64,000 bases of DNA from assembly GCA_011087645.1 (NCBI GenBank), contig JAALLF010000001.1, positions 396,046 to 460,045 on the forward strand, given 5' to 3'. The notes beneath the pieces were generated by a model. The model was not told the DNA's origin. It worked only from the letters and a program-made list of their open reading frames with translations, and did not search any database. Below, piece after piece: positions 17,255 to 25,053 of the stretch. Numbering within the stretch: the first letter of the stretch is position 1; the number at the start of each line of letters is the position of its first letter. The stretch is from Alphaproteobacteria bacterium (GTDB taxonomy: Bacteria > Pseudomonadota > Alphaproteobacteria > UBA6615). The position numbers were made by a program, and so were the translations under genes.

Positions 17255-18154
17255 ATGACCATATCGACAATTGCCATCATGAGCCCGGGCGATATGGGCC
17301 ATGCGGTGGGGCGGACCTTGCGCGAGTCCGGCTTTCGCACCATCACCGCCCTGGCCGGCCGCAGCGCCCATAGTCGCGACCGCGCCACGCGCGCCGGGCT
17401 GGAGGATGTCGATACGCTGGCGCGTCTCGTCTCAGAGGCCGATCTGGTGCTGTCGATCATGCCGCCGGACGCGGCCGTCGCTTTCGCCACCAGTGTCGCC
17501 GAAGCCATGGCATCGGCAAGCGCAACACCAATTTTCGCCGACTGCAACGCCATCGCGCCGGCAACCAGCCACAAGATCGGCGACATTATGACCACTGCGG
17601 GGGCGGCTTATGTCGATGGCGGCATTATCGGGCCGCCGCCGGGCCGGGCAAAAGCGCCACGGCTTTATGTCAGCGGCCCAGACGCGGAAAGCTTGGTGCC
17701 GCTGAGCGGACCGGAACTCAACATCGTCTCGCTCGGGACCGATGTCGGCCGCGCCTCGGCCTTGAAGATGTGCTACGCGGCGCTGACCAAGGGCACCATG
17801 ACTCTCGATACCGCGGTGCTATTGGCCGGCACGCGGCTGGGGGTCTATGACGAGCTGAAGGCCGAACTGACTGGCAGCCAGGGCGCCGCTTTCAAAAGGA
17901 TGGAAAACCGAGTGCCATGGCTGGCCACCGACTCCGGACGGTGGATTGGCGAGATGGAGGAAATCGCCGCGACCTTCGACGGCGCCGGGTTACCGGCGGG
18001 ATTTCATTCGGCCGCAGCGGATATTTTCCGCCTGCTGGCCGCAACCCCATTGGCGGCGGAAACCCGCGACACCGCCGACCGCGACCGCACCCTGGATGAA
18101 GCCGTTCAGGCTTTTGCCGCCGCCCTCAACGGGTCGCCGGACGCCGCCCGCTAG
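17255..18154 (+). CDS. NAD(P)-binding dehydrogenase with DUF1932 C-terminus
   Basis: The start is ATG 17255 (299 residues), with AAGGGGAAA six bases upstream; the longer frame from 17204 lacks such a site. The N-terminal Rossmann domain resembles 6-phosphogluconate and 3-hydroxyisobutyrate dehydrogenases (IAIMSPGDMGHAVGRTLRE, then VLSIMPPDAA), although the usual GxGxMG reads SPGDMG. The helical C-terminal half (RASALKMCYAALTKGTMTL...) matches DUF1932. A beta-hydroxyacid substrate is expected. The last 29 bases overlap the end of the convergent basic-tailed protein gene. Confidence 0.8.
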   Translation: MTISTIAIMSPGDMGHAVGRTLRESGFRTITALAGRSAHSRDRATRAGLEDVDTLARLVSEADLVLSIMPPDAAVAFATSVAEAMASASATPIFADCNAIAPATSHKIGDIMTTAGAAYVDGGIIGPPPGRAKAPRLYVSGPDAESLVPLSGPELNIVSLGTDVGRASALKMCYAALTKGTMTLDTAVLLAGTRLGVYDELKAELTGSQGAAFKRMENRVPWLATDSGRWIGEMEEIAATFDGAGLPAGFHSAAADIFRLLAATPLAAETRDTADRDRTLDEAVQAFAAALNGSPDAAR

Positions 18155-18683
18155 GTTTTGCGCCGGACTTCGATCTAGCCTTCGGTTTGGGCTTGGATTT
18201 CGGCCCTGCCTTTGCTTGTGCCTTGGGCTTGGCGCGGGCTCTCGGCGCGCTCGAACCGCCAGTCCGGGCCAGTTTGCGCAAACGGCGGCTTAGGGTTTCC
18301 AGCTCGGTCCGTTCGAACCGCAGGTCGGTCAGACGGCGGGCATCGCCGGACGCCAGTTTTATCTCCGACTTCAACTGGTTGATGACATTGTCCAGGGTGC
18401 GCACCAGCTCGCTCATTTGCGTGCGGTTGCGGCACTGCAGCACCACTTCTTGTTCCATCATCAGCTCGGAAAAGGCCGCGGCGTCGGTCTTGCCCACTTG
18501 CGTCAGGCGGCGGTCGATCTCCTGCCAGGCCGGCCGCCAGGCGCCGTATAGCGACGGCGCGCTTTGCCGTCCACGGGCCCGCGAGGCCGCCTCGAGCTGC
18601 ACCATGACCCGCACGAACTGCCACACCACCAGCCGTATTTCGGTCGGCGCCTTACTGCTACGGGTCGCTGAAGCTTCACTCAT
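18126..18683 (-). CDS. Coiled-coil protein with lysine-rich histone-H1-like tail
   Basis: The 185-residue protein starts at ATG 18683, overlapping the stop of the upstream SprT gene by 8 bases, so translation is probably coupled. Residues ~15-140 are helical and heptad-like (SELVRTLDNVINQLKSEIKL, LTDLRFERTELETLSRRLRK). Residues ~145-185 are almost entirely Lys, Ala, Pro, Arg and Ser in KPKAKAK-type repeats, typical of nucleic-acid-binding tails. No known family was recognised. Its 3' end overlaps the convergent dehydrogenase gene by 29 bases. Role inferred only: a nucleic-acid-associated partner of the SprT-like protease. Confidence 0.6.
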   Translation of the reverse strand: MSEASATRSSKAPTEIRLVVWQFVRVMVQLEAASRARGRQSAPSLYGAWRPAWQEIDRRLTQVGKTDAAAFSELMMEQEVVLQCRNRTQMSELVRTLDNVINQLKSEIKLASGDARRLTDLRFERTELETLSRRLRKLARTGGSSAPRARAKPKAQAKAGPKSKPKPKARSKSGAKPSGRRPATR

Positions 18684-19218
18684 TTTTGTACACCACCCGG
18701 AGCAGCCCCTTCTCGGGTCCGCAAGTCCGGCAATAACAGCTACTCGGGCGACGACGGGGCCGCCGCACGAAATGATACTCGTCGTCGCAATTCTGGCATT
18801 GCCAGGTGACCACCGCATGGGCGGCCCGCGACAGATATGAGAGATCGTGACGCACCGCCGGCTTTTCACCGAGCAGTTTCATCACCTCACGCCACGCCTC
18901 GCTGTGCTTGCACGGACGGCCGTGGAACAGGTCAGCCAGAATATGCGCGCATTCGTGGAGGAAGGTGGCGTCGCGGTCGCTCTCGCGGCCCTTCTCGAGC
19001 AACGCCACGTTGAGCACGATGCGCCGCTCGTCGGTATAGGCGGCGCCGGCCAGGGTCTTGGCGCGCCGGCTGATCTCAACCCCACAGTCGAGCATTTCGC
19101 GAAATGCCGGGCCCAGCGCCGCGGCGTGCTCGAGGCGTTCGGTCAGCTCCCAGTCAGCGGCCAGTTCGCGGACCGACCCCAGCATGCGCGGCGAGCGCAC
19201 TGCACGGCGCGACCCCAT
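18676..19218 (-). CDS. SprT-like zinc metalloprotease
   Basis: The protein has 180 residues from ATG 19218 (a TTG at 19245 is an alternative). The zinc-protease helix HECAHILADLF gives HExxH, with a downstream His in CKHSEAWREVMK as the third ligand. It is followed by a C-terminal zinc ribbon with Cys pairs CQNC and CRTC. This is the SprT/SPRTN arrangement: the protease domain followed by a zinc-binding ribbon. Eukaryotic SPRTN cuts DNA-protein crosslinks; the role of bacterial SprT proteins is not settled. It lies between a thioesterase gene and the basic-tailed protein gene, all on the minus strand. Confidence 0.82.
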   Translation of the reverse strand: MGSRRAVRSPRMLGSVRELAADWELTERLEHAAALGPAFREMLDCGVEISRRAKTLAGAAYTDERRIVLNVALLEKGRESDRDATFLHECAHILADLFHGRPCKHSEAWREVMKLLGEKPAVRHDLSYLSRAAHAVVTWQCQNCDDEYHFVRRPRRRPSSCYCRTCGPEKGLLRVVYKNE

Positions 19219-19234
19219 GACTGAATTGGTCGAA

Positions 19235-19741
19235 CTAGCGCCCAAGGGAAATTACCCTTCCCGCTTGGGCCGGACGCGGCAGCGCGCGATGGGACGCCGC
19301 GATCTGGTCGAGCGTCGCGGCCACCGATTGCGGCATGGGCGACGAGCGTCGTTGGGTCATATCGACGTGCAAACTGATCAACTCGTTGGTCGACGCCAAG
19401 TATCCCTCCTGGGCGTGATACATCAGGTGCATATAATGTAGCCGCTTGGCGTCGTGGTCGAGAAGCTGCGTTTCAAAGCGCATGGGATCGCCCGCCATCA
19501 ATTCGCGGTCATAGGTCACATGGGCTTCGAGGGTGAAGGTCGAGCAGTTATGGGCCTTAAGGTAGGCCGCACCAATGCCGATATGATCGAAGAACGCGTC
19601 GGTCGCATGGTCGAACGCCAGCACGTAATAGGCCAGGTTCATGTGGCCGTTATAATCGATCCAGGCCGGATCGACGGTTTCATGGTGCAGCGCCAGCGGC
19701 GCGCCGGCGGCCAAGTCGGTTGGCGAATCACTCTCACTCAT
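19235..19741 (-). CDS. Hot-dog fold acyl-CoA thioesterase
   Basis: The protein has 168 residues from ATG 19741. The hot-dog signature is DPAWIDYNGHMNLAYYVLAFDHATD, in which the Asp/Asn-Gly-His segment forms the active-site end of the central helix, as in 4-hydroxybenzoyl-CoA-type and betainyl-CoA thioesterases. The following strands (HVTYDRELMAGDPMRFETQLLD) complete the fold. Reaction inferred: hydrolysis of a short or charged acyl-CoA. Its stop falls 17 bases before the SprT start. The divergent gene is the TRAP binding protein, and no other acyl-CoA pathway gene is adjacent, so the substrate is open. Confidence 0.75.
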   Translation of the reverse strand: MSESDSPTDLAAGAPLALHHETVDPAWIDYNGHMNLAYYVLAFDHATDAFFDHIGIGAAYLKAHNCSTFTLEAHVTYDRELMAGDPMRFETQLLDHDAKRLHYMHLMYHAQEGYLASTNELISLHVDMTQRRSSPMPQSVAATLDQIAASHRALPRPAQAGRVISLGR

Positions 19742-19996
19742 AAGGCGGGACAATAGCCAGATCGTCGCCGTCCGCAACCCGCCTTGCGGCGACTGAACGT
19801 AATTTCGCCGCCGTCCATAATTTCGAATATTTGCCTACATTCTAGATATAATCGAAATTTTGACGTAATCTTACGGCATCGTGAAGGTCGGACGGTGGTC
19901 TGCGCCGGATTGCTGGGAGATATTGTACCACGGGTCAGCCCAAGGGACGTCGGGTTGAGCCTTGTATCACAGAGACATCATTCGGGAGGGAATGAC
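19742..19996 (+). promoter_or_regulatory. Intergenic control region for dctPQM with an inverted repeat
   Basis: This 255-base gap lies between the divergent thioesterase and dctP genes. An inverted repeat AATTTCGA (19819-19826) / TCGAAATT (19852-19859) brackets an AT-rich spacer, which could be an operator for a dimeric regulator or a hairpin. A TTGACG at about 19859-19864 resembles a -35 box, but no convincing -10 box was seen. A GGGAGGG ribosome site lies 6 bases before the dctP ATG at 19997. No regulator gene lies beside it. Confidence 0.4.
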
Positions 19997-21022
19997 ATGC
20001 GAAATCGCAACTTTAAAGGCTCACTGTTAGCCGCCATCGGCGCCGCCGCCATTATCGGCGGGTCCGCTGCTGTCACGCCGGCCAGCGCTGAAACCGAGCT
20101 TCTATTCAACCGCTTCGTGCCGGCCAAGCATCCATTCAATGTGGGTATGTTTATTCCCTGGGCCGAAGATGTCGAGCGGGTCACCAATGGCAGCGTGAAA
20201 GTCAAATTCACCGAGAAGTCCCTCGCGCCGCCGCCCAAGCAGTGGAACATGGTCTCCAAAGGTATTGCCGACGTGGCCATGCTGGCGAATAATTTCGAGG
20301 CCGGCCGGCTGAAACTGCCGAACATCGCCCAACTGCCTTTCGCCCATGACGAGGCCGAAAAACGCGGCGTCGCCCTGTGGCGGACCCATGAGAAATATTT
20401 CGCCGGTGCCGATGAATATAAGGGCATGAAACTGTTGGGTCTGTGGACCCTGTCGGGCGCGAATTTCCTGTCCGACAAGCCGATCACCAAGCTGGAGGAT
20501 CTGCAGAACTACAAAATGTGGGCGATCAACGGCATCCCCAATCAGATGATGAAATCGCTCGGCGCGGTGGTCGTCTCGGTGCCCGGCGTACAGATGTTCA
20601 ATGTCGTCTCCAAGGGTGTCGTGAACGGTACTGTCACCTCCTATTATCCGCTGAACACGTTCAAGCTGATGCCTTACATCAAGAACATCACGGTGATCCC
20701 GGGTGGGTTTAATTCGAACAACTTCTCGCTACTGCTCAACGAAGACAAGTGGAACGGTTTAACCGACGCGGAACGCGAGGCGATTTCCAGTATTTCTGGT
20801 GAAACTATCGCTATCAACGCCGGCAAACGCATCGACTTCCTCGACGGTAAAGCCAAGGAAGCCGCGACGGCGAAGGGCATCACCTTCACCACGGCGAGCC
20901 CGGAATTTGTCGCCGAAATGAACGAGAAGCTGCAATTCGTATCCGACGACTGGACGAAAGAGGCTGGGGCCAAGGGCGTCGACGGCAAGGCCGCGATCGA
21001 ATTCTTCAAGTCGCAATTCTAG
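19997..21022 (+). CDS. dctP: TRAP transporter substrate-binding protein DctP
   Basis: The protein has 341 residues from ATG 19997, with GGGAGGG upstream; the longer frame is not supported. A signal peptide runs to about TPASAE. The mature protein has the DctP features: an N-terminal lobe (LFNRFVPAKHPFNVGMFIPWAEDV), the GIADVAMLANNFEAGRLKLPN segment, and the mid-protein LEDLQNYKMWAINGIPNQMMKSLGA stretch that includes the region of the carboxylate-binding Arg in relatives; here that Arg is not obvious. It presents a ligand in the periplasm to DctQM. The operon with dctQ and dctM is complete. The ligand is unknown. Confidence 0.88.
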   Translation: MRNRNFKGSLLAAIGAAAIIGGSAAVTPASAETELLFNRFVPAKHPFNVGMFIPWAEDVERVTNGSVKVKFTEKSLAPPPKQWNMVSKGIADVAMLANNFEAGRLKLPNIAQLPFAHDEAEKRGVALWRTHEKYFAGADEYKGMKLLGLWTLSGANFLSDKPITKLEDLQNYKMWAINGIPNQMMKSLGAVVVSVPGVQMFNVVSKGVVNGTVTSYYPLNTFKLMPYIKNITVIPGGFNSNNFSLLLNEDKWNGLTDAEREAISSISGETIAINAGKRIDFLDGKAKEAATAKGITFTTASPEFVAEMNEKLQFVSDDWTKEAGAKGVDGKAAIEFFKSQF

Positions 21023-21034
21023 CCCCGGTCCAAC

Positions 21035-21601
21035 GTGACCCTACCAGACGTGCCGGGCGCCGATAGCGGCGCCCGGCAAGACAATTGGCTGTTTTTTGCC
21101 CTGAAACTGGTCGCCGCGGTGATGATCTTCGCCATGGCGATCCTGACATTTCTCGACGTCGTCGGCCGTTATGTATTCGCCGCGCCGATTCAAGGGACGT
21201 TTGAAATTGTCGGCCTGTTGTTGGGGGTGGTCACATTCTCAGCCCTGCCGCTGGTAACCTATTCGCGAACCCACATCACCGTCGATCTGTTCGATAGCTT
21301 CATCCGCGGCAGGTTTCGCTGGATACAGCAATTCTGCGTGTTGATCGGTAGCGCCATCGTCGTCGCCTTTTTCACCGAACGATTATTCTCCGCCGGGCTC
21401 GACGAAGCCGCCGCCAACTATGTGACCGAAGATCTCGGCCTGTCCCGGGCGCCGCTCTTGTATGGGCTGTCGGGGCTCAGCGCGATTACCACGATCCTCC
21501 TGCTGATGATGATCTGGCAGATGGCGACGGGGAAACTCAAAGTGAAGCAACCCGACCAATTGCCGGCGGACCCCAAGCCGACCGACAAGTCGGCGCCCTG
21601 A
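21035..21601 (+). CDS. dctQ: TRAP transporter small permease subunit DctQ
   Basis: The protein has 188 residues, with a GTG start at 21035, 12 bases after the dctP stop. Four transmembrane segments are apparent: ~20-44, ~58-80, ~98-120 and ~145-165. The conserved loop YSRTHITVDLFDSFIRGRFR between helices 2 and 3 matches the DctQ signature. It partners the large subunit in the inner membrane, driving Na+-coupled uptake of the solute delivered by DctP. The C-terminal tail is charged and proline-rich. Confidence 0.88.
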   Translation: MTLPDVPGADSGARQDNWLFFALKLVAAVMIFAMAILTFLDVVGRYVFAAPIQGTFEIVGLLLGVVTFSALPLVTYSRTHITVDLFDSFIRGRFRWIQQFCVLIGSAIVVAFFTERLFSAGLDEAAANYVTEDLGLSRAPLLYGLSGLSAITTILLLMMIWQMATGKLKVKQPDQLPADPKPTDKSAP

Positions 21602-21620
21602 GAAACGAGCGGTTTAGAAC

Positions 21621-22922
21621 ATGACGGTCTCCCTCATCGGCTTTGCCATTCTCTTTGTGATCGCGTTTCTCGGCTTCCCCCTGGGCTTCGCCATGTTTGT
21701 CGTCGGCGGGGTGGGCTTTGCCCTCTTGCGGGGCACCGGCCCGGCGATGGAAATGGTCGTCCAGCAAACCATGGATGTCGCCCTCAACACCAACTTCGCC
21801 GTGCTGCCGATGTTCCTGTTGATGGGCGCCTTCGTCTTTCGCGCTGCCCTGTCCGACGATTTGTACGAAGCCGCCGACGCCTGGCTGGGCCACCATCGCG
21901 GCGGCCTGGCCATGGCAACCATCGCGGCGAGCGGCGGATTTGCCGCGGTGTCCGGCAGCTCCCTGGCAACCGTCGCCACCATGGCCAAAGTCGCCATCCC
22001 ATCGATGCGCAAATATAACTATTCAGACTCATTAGCCGCCGGCACCATCGCCGCCGGTGGCACCCTGGGTATTCTTATTCCGCCCAGCGCCGCGCTGATC
22101 ATCTACGGCATCTTGACCGAAGAGGGTATCGCGGAGCTGTTCGCCGCCGGGATTATCCCCGGCATTATCTCCGTCGTTCTGTACATAATCGTCATCCGCA
22201 TCGTCACCCACTACCGCCCGGAAATGGGCCCCAGGGGCGAACGCACCGGCTGGGCCGAGCGCTTCAAGAAGCTCTACCGGGTGTGGGGAATCGTCCTGTT
22301 ATTCCTCATGATCCTGGGCGGCATTTCGTTCGGCGTCTTCACCCCCAACGAGGCCGGCGGCATCGGCACCATCGGCGCCTTGTTGTTCGCCCTCATGCGC
22401 CGGCGCATGACCTGGACCGTGTTGTTCGAATCCCTGGTCGAGGCGGCGCAGACCACGGCCATGGTCTTCATGATCGCCATCGGCGCCCTGGTTTTGAACA
22501 ATTTCGTTGCCCTGGCCGGCATCTCCTCTGGCGTGATCAACTGGATCGATTCGCTGAATTTTACGCCGTTCACCGTGCTGCTGATCATCCTGGCGTTCTA
22601 CATCGTGCTCGGCACCGTAATCGAAGGCCTGGCGATGATATTCTTGACCGTGCCCATCTTCGTCCCGGTGATCGAGGCGCTGGGCTTCGATCTGGTGTGG
22701 TTCGGCATTGTGCTGGTGATGGTGGTCGAAATCAGCCTGATCACCCCGCCGATTGGGCTCAATGTGTTTATCATGAAGTCGATGATGCCCGACGTGCCCT
22801 TGAACGTCATATTCAAAGGCATCGCGCCATTCTTCTGCGCCGACATCATCCGCCTGGCGCTGGTCGTGTTCTTCCCGATCCTGGCTCTTTGGCTACCGCA
22901 GACGGTCTACCAACATTTCTGA
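21621..22922 (+). CDS. dctM: TRAP transporter large permease subunit DctM
   Basis: The protein has 433 residues with about 12 hydrophobic segments. Family motifs are GFPLGFAMFVVGGVGFALL at the N-terminus, ASGGFAAVSGSSLATVATM (hairpin loop), AAGGTLGILIPPSAALIIYG, and a C-terminal ISLITPPIGLNVFIMKS. These correspond to the two Na+/substrate hairpins of the elevator-type DctM/SiaM subunits. The start is ATG 21621, 19 bases after dctQ; this is the last gene of the operon. It ends 16 bases before the convergent secreted-protein gene, with no clear terminator between. Confidence 0.9.
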   Translation: MTVSLIGFAILFVIAFLGFPLGFAMFVVGGVGFALLRGTGPAMEMVVQQTMDVALNTNFAVLPMFLLMGAFVFRAALSDDLYEAADAWLGHHRGGLAMATIAASGGFAAVSGSSLATVATMAKVAIPSMRKYNYSDSLAAGTIAAGGTLGILIPPSAALIIYGILTEEGIAELFAAGIIPGIISVVLYIIVIRIVTHYRPEMGPRGERTGWAERFKKLYRVWGIVLLFLMILGGISFGVFTPNEAGGIGTIGALLFALMRRRMTWTVLFESLVEAAQTTAMVFMIAIGALVLNNFVALAGISSGVINWIDSLNFTPFTVLLIILAFYIVLGTVIEGLAMIFLTVPIFVPVIEALGFDLVWFGIVLVMVVEISLITPPIGLNVFIMKSMMPDVPLNVIFKGIAPFFCADIIRLALVVFFPILALWLPQTVYQHF

Positions 22923-22938
22923 CGAGGCGGTCTGGAAA

Positions 22939-24048
22939 TCAACGCAGATGGCCGATGACCGGGCAGTTGACGATCACCCCTTCGGCGCCCACCGGGTGGC
23001 CGCCGGGCCCGGTGAGCAAGCCGCGCCGGGCGAGATCGGCGATAACATCACCGTCGCGCAGCAATACCCGGTCGCCGTCAGCGACCGCTTGATCGCTCCA
23101 GGCGATCGGATGGGAATCCCATAACGGGCTATAGCCGTCGCCGAAGGTAGGAATGTCGCCGACCACGTTTAGCGGCGCCAAACCATCGCTCAGGGCGCTC
23201 ACCAATCCCTGACGGTTCGCGTTGTCGGCCCCGGTGACGCCATTGACGACGACGAAAATCGGCTCGACCGCGTCGCCGGCCACGTCGCCGATGGCGCTTT
23301 CGATTTCCGACAGCGCAGGCGCGTGGGTGGCGCCTTCGAGCGCCGCCACACCGGCGCTATCGGACTCGGTCGAGATATAGACAATCGGGCTGCCATGGCT
23401 GAACCCCTGGGTCAGCGACAAGGTTACGCTGCCGTCGCGCGGACAGATGCTCACCACCTTGTCGTGCACCTGGGAATAGTCCGGGTTGCCATCGCAGAAT
23501 TGATCGAGCGCGTCGCCCTCTTGGCCGAACGCCAGAACCGGCGCGTTGAAGATATGGCCCGAGCTGGAATCGCGGAACAGCGGCGTGTAGTTCTCGTCGC
23601 CGCGCGAGCCCGGTTCGGCAGCTTGAGGCGGGAATGGCGCATCATCGTCGCCGGGCACAACCCGACGCTCGGGGGTGAAATCGACAGCGCCCACCTTGAA
23701 CTGTAACTCGCCGTCCGGGCCCGGCCCGGCTTCACGCACCGTCGCGCCATCGAGCTTGCTAAGTTTCGGCGACCAATTGATGCCCAGCGCCTTGGCCGAA
23801 CCGGCATCACTGGTATCGAGCACCACGAACCACACCGCTTCGCCGCCTGGCATGCGGCCATGGTGTAAGGGCATGGTCACCGTGCCGGCGGCAATATCGA
23901 GACCGCGATGACCCACCAGAGGTGTCACCGAAGGCTCTTGCGCCGGCGCCGGCCCGTTAACAGCGACGGCGAAGATACCCGCCAGCACCAAGCCGCTTGC
24001 GATAGCGACCAAGCGAGCCGAATTGCTAAATCCCATGATAAATCTCAT
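22939..24048 (-). CDS. Exported protein of unknown family
   Basis: The protein has 369 residues (an alternative ATG at 24036 removes four). The N-terminus is a signal peptide (ARLVAIASGLVLAGIFAVAVNG, cleavage near APAQ-EP). I do not recognise the family. Visible features: a first segment with MPLHHGRMPGGEAVWFVVLDT, an acidic/proline patch DDDAPFPPQAAEPGS, two Cys in the middle (FCDGNPD, ISCPRDG-like) and one near the end (VNCPVIGHL). No transmembrane helix beyond the signal was seen. The probable location is the periplasm. The upstream PilZ gene is on the same strand ~100 bases away. Confidence 0.65.
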   Translation of the reverse strand: MRFIMGFSNSARLVAIASGLVLAGIFAVAVNGPAPAQEPSVTPLVGHRGLDIAAGTVTMPLHHGRMPGGEAVWFVVLDTSDAGSAKALGINWSPKLSKLDGATVREAGPGPDGELQFKVGAVDFTPERRVVPGDDDAPFPPQAAEPGSRGDENYTPLFRDSSSGHIFNAPVLAFGQEGDALDQFCDGNPDYSQVHDKVVSICPRDGSVTLSLTQGFSHGSPIVYISTESDSAGVAALEGATHAPALSEIESAIGDVAGDAVEPIFVVVNGVTGADNANRQGLVSALSDGLAPLNVVGDIPTFGDGYSPLWDSHPIAWSDQAVADGDRVLLRDGDVIADLARRGLLTGPGGHPVGAEGVIVNCPVIGHLR

Positions 24049-24150
24049 ACAGTTGCAACCTTCGTCGGACGATGGACGTTATACCATCGAGCGAACTTGC
24101 CACATCACAACCGGTCGCGGCGATTCACACCCTTGTGGGGTCGCGCGGGC

Positions 24151-24501
24151 CTATTTCTCGCCGCGACACGGAAACATCAGTTTTTCGATCGCGTCGAATT
24201 CCTGATCGGAAATTCTCGCAAACGTCGCGCCAAACTCGCCGGCCTCATGATCGATGCGGCGGATCGTCACCGCCAGCGTCACTTGTTGATTGTCGGGTGC
24301 GGTAAAGGTCAGGCTCGCTTCCTGATCTTCTTCGAGCTCCAAGCCATCTGCTTGTCCCAGCGCCACCGTACGCGCGCCCAAACCAGAAAGGCTAATATCG
24401 ATCAAATCGAAGCGAACCCCATCGATCATACCGTCGATCGAAACCGGCCGGCGCTGGTCGCGCCGTTTTTCTTTCGCATCAAAGGTAGTTCGTTTTTTCA
24501 T
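24151..24501 (-). CDS. PilZ-domain (c-di-GMP-binding) protein
   Basis: The protein has 116 residues. It has the two PilZ motifs: the basic RRDQRRPVSIDG (RxxxR) near residues 13-24 and FDLIDISLSGLGA (D/NxSxxG) near residues 31-43, followed by a beta-barrel-like stretch (QEASLTFTAPDNQQVTLAVT). By family knowledge it binds cyclic di-GMP. It consists of a single domain with no output module, so it would act by binding a partner. The start is ATG 24501. No GGDEF or EAL protein lies in the window. Confidence 0.8.
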   Translation of the reverse strand: MKKRTTFDAKEKRRDQRRPVSIDGMIDGVRFDLIDISLSGLGARTVALGQADGLELEEDQEASLTFTAPDNQQVTLAVTIRRIDHEAGEFGATFARISDQEFDAIEKLMFPCRGEK

Positions 24502-24552
24502 CGCGTCATCCGTCCTGACTGGTGTCGAAGCTGCGCGAAAAATATTTCCCGA

Positions 24553-25023
24553 CTAGTCGATGGTAAACACCGCCTCGACCTCGATCGCCACATCAAACGG
24601 CATCACGGCGACCCCCACGGCGGTGCGGGTGTGCCGGCCCGACTCGCCGAACAGATCGATCATCAGTTCCGAGGCGCCGTTGACCACCGCCGGGATGTCG
24701 GTGAAATCGGGCATCGCGTTGACGAAGCCGCGCAGATTGACCACCCGGGCGATCCGATCGAGGTCGCCGTCGAGCGCCTGTTTCGCCTGCGCCAACACGT
24801 TGAGGGCGCTGAGCCGCGCCGCCGCGCGGCCCTCGTCCAAGTTAAATTCGCGGCCCACCTTGCCGATATAGCGCAACTCGCCGTTCCACGTGGTGACCTG
24901 GCCCGAAACGTACAGGGTGCGTTCGACGACAAGCGCCGGCAGAATTTTCGCCACTGTCGGCAGTTGGGGTTCGGGCAGTTCGATACCGAGTTCCGTTAAG
25001 CGCGCCTCGATCCCTGAAGCCAT
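24553..25023 (-). CDS. RidA family (YjgF/UK114) protein
   Basis: The protein has 156 residues, with the RidA-type fold of one alpha/beta domain. Its conserved pocket includes the Arg in SGRHTRTAVGVAVMPFDVAIEVEAV, corresponding to the substrate-carboxylate Arg of RidA. True RidA hydrolyses reactive enamines/imines released by PLP enzymes and dehydratases; this longer, divergent member (~156 rather than ~128 residues) may have another role. The start is ATG 25023. It is directly downstream of the broken enolase-superfamily gene on the same strand and was probably co-transcribed with it. Confidence 0.78.
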   Translation of the reverse strand: MASGIEARLTELGIELPEPQLPTVAKILPALVVERTLYVSGQVTTWNGELRYIGKVGREFNLDEGRAAARLSALNVLAQAKQALDGDLDRIARVVNLRGFVNAMPDFTDIPAVVNGASELMIDLFGESGRHTRTAVGVAVMPFDVAIEVEAVFTID

Positions 25024-25053
25024 GGTGTTTCTCCTCGACCTGAAATACTGCTG

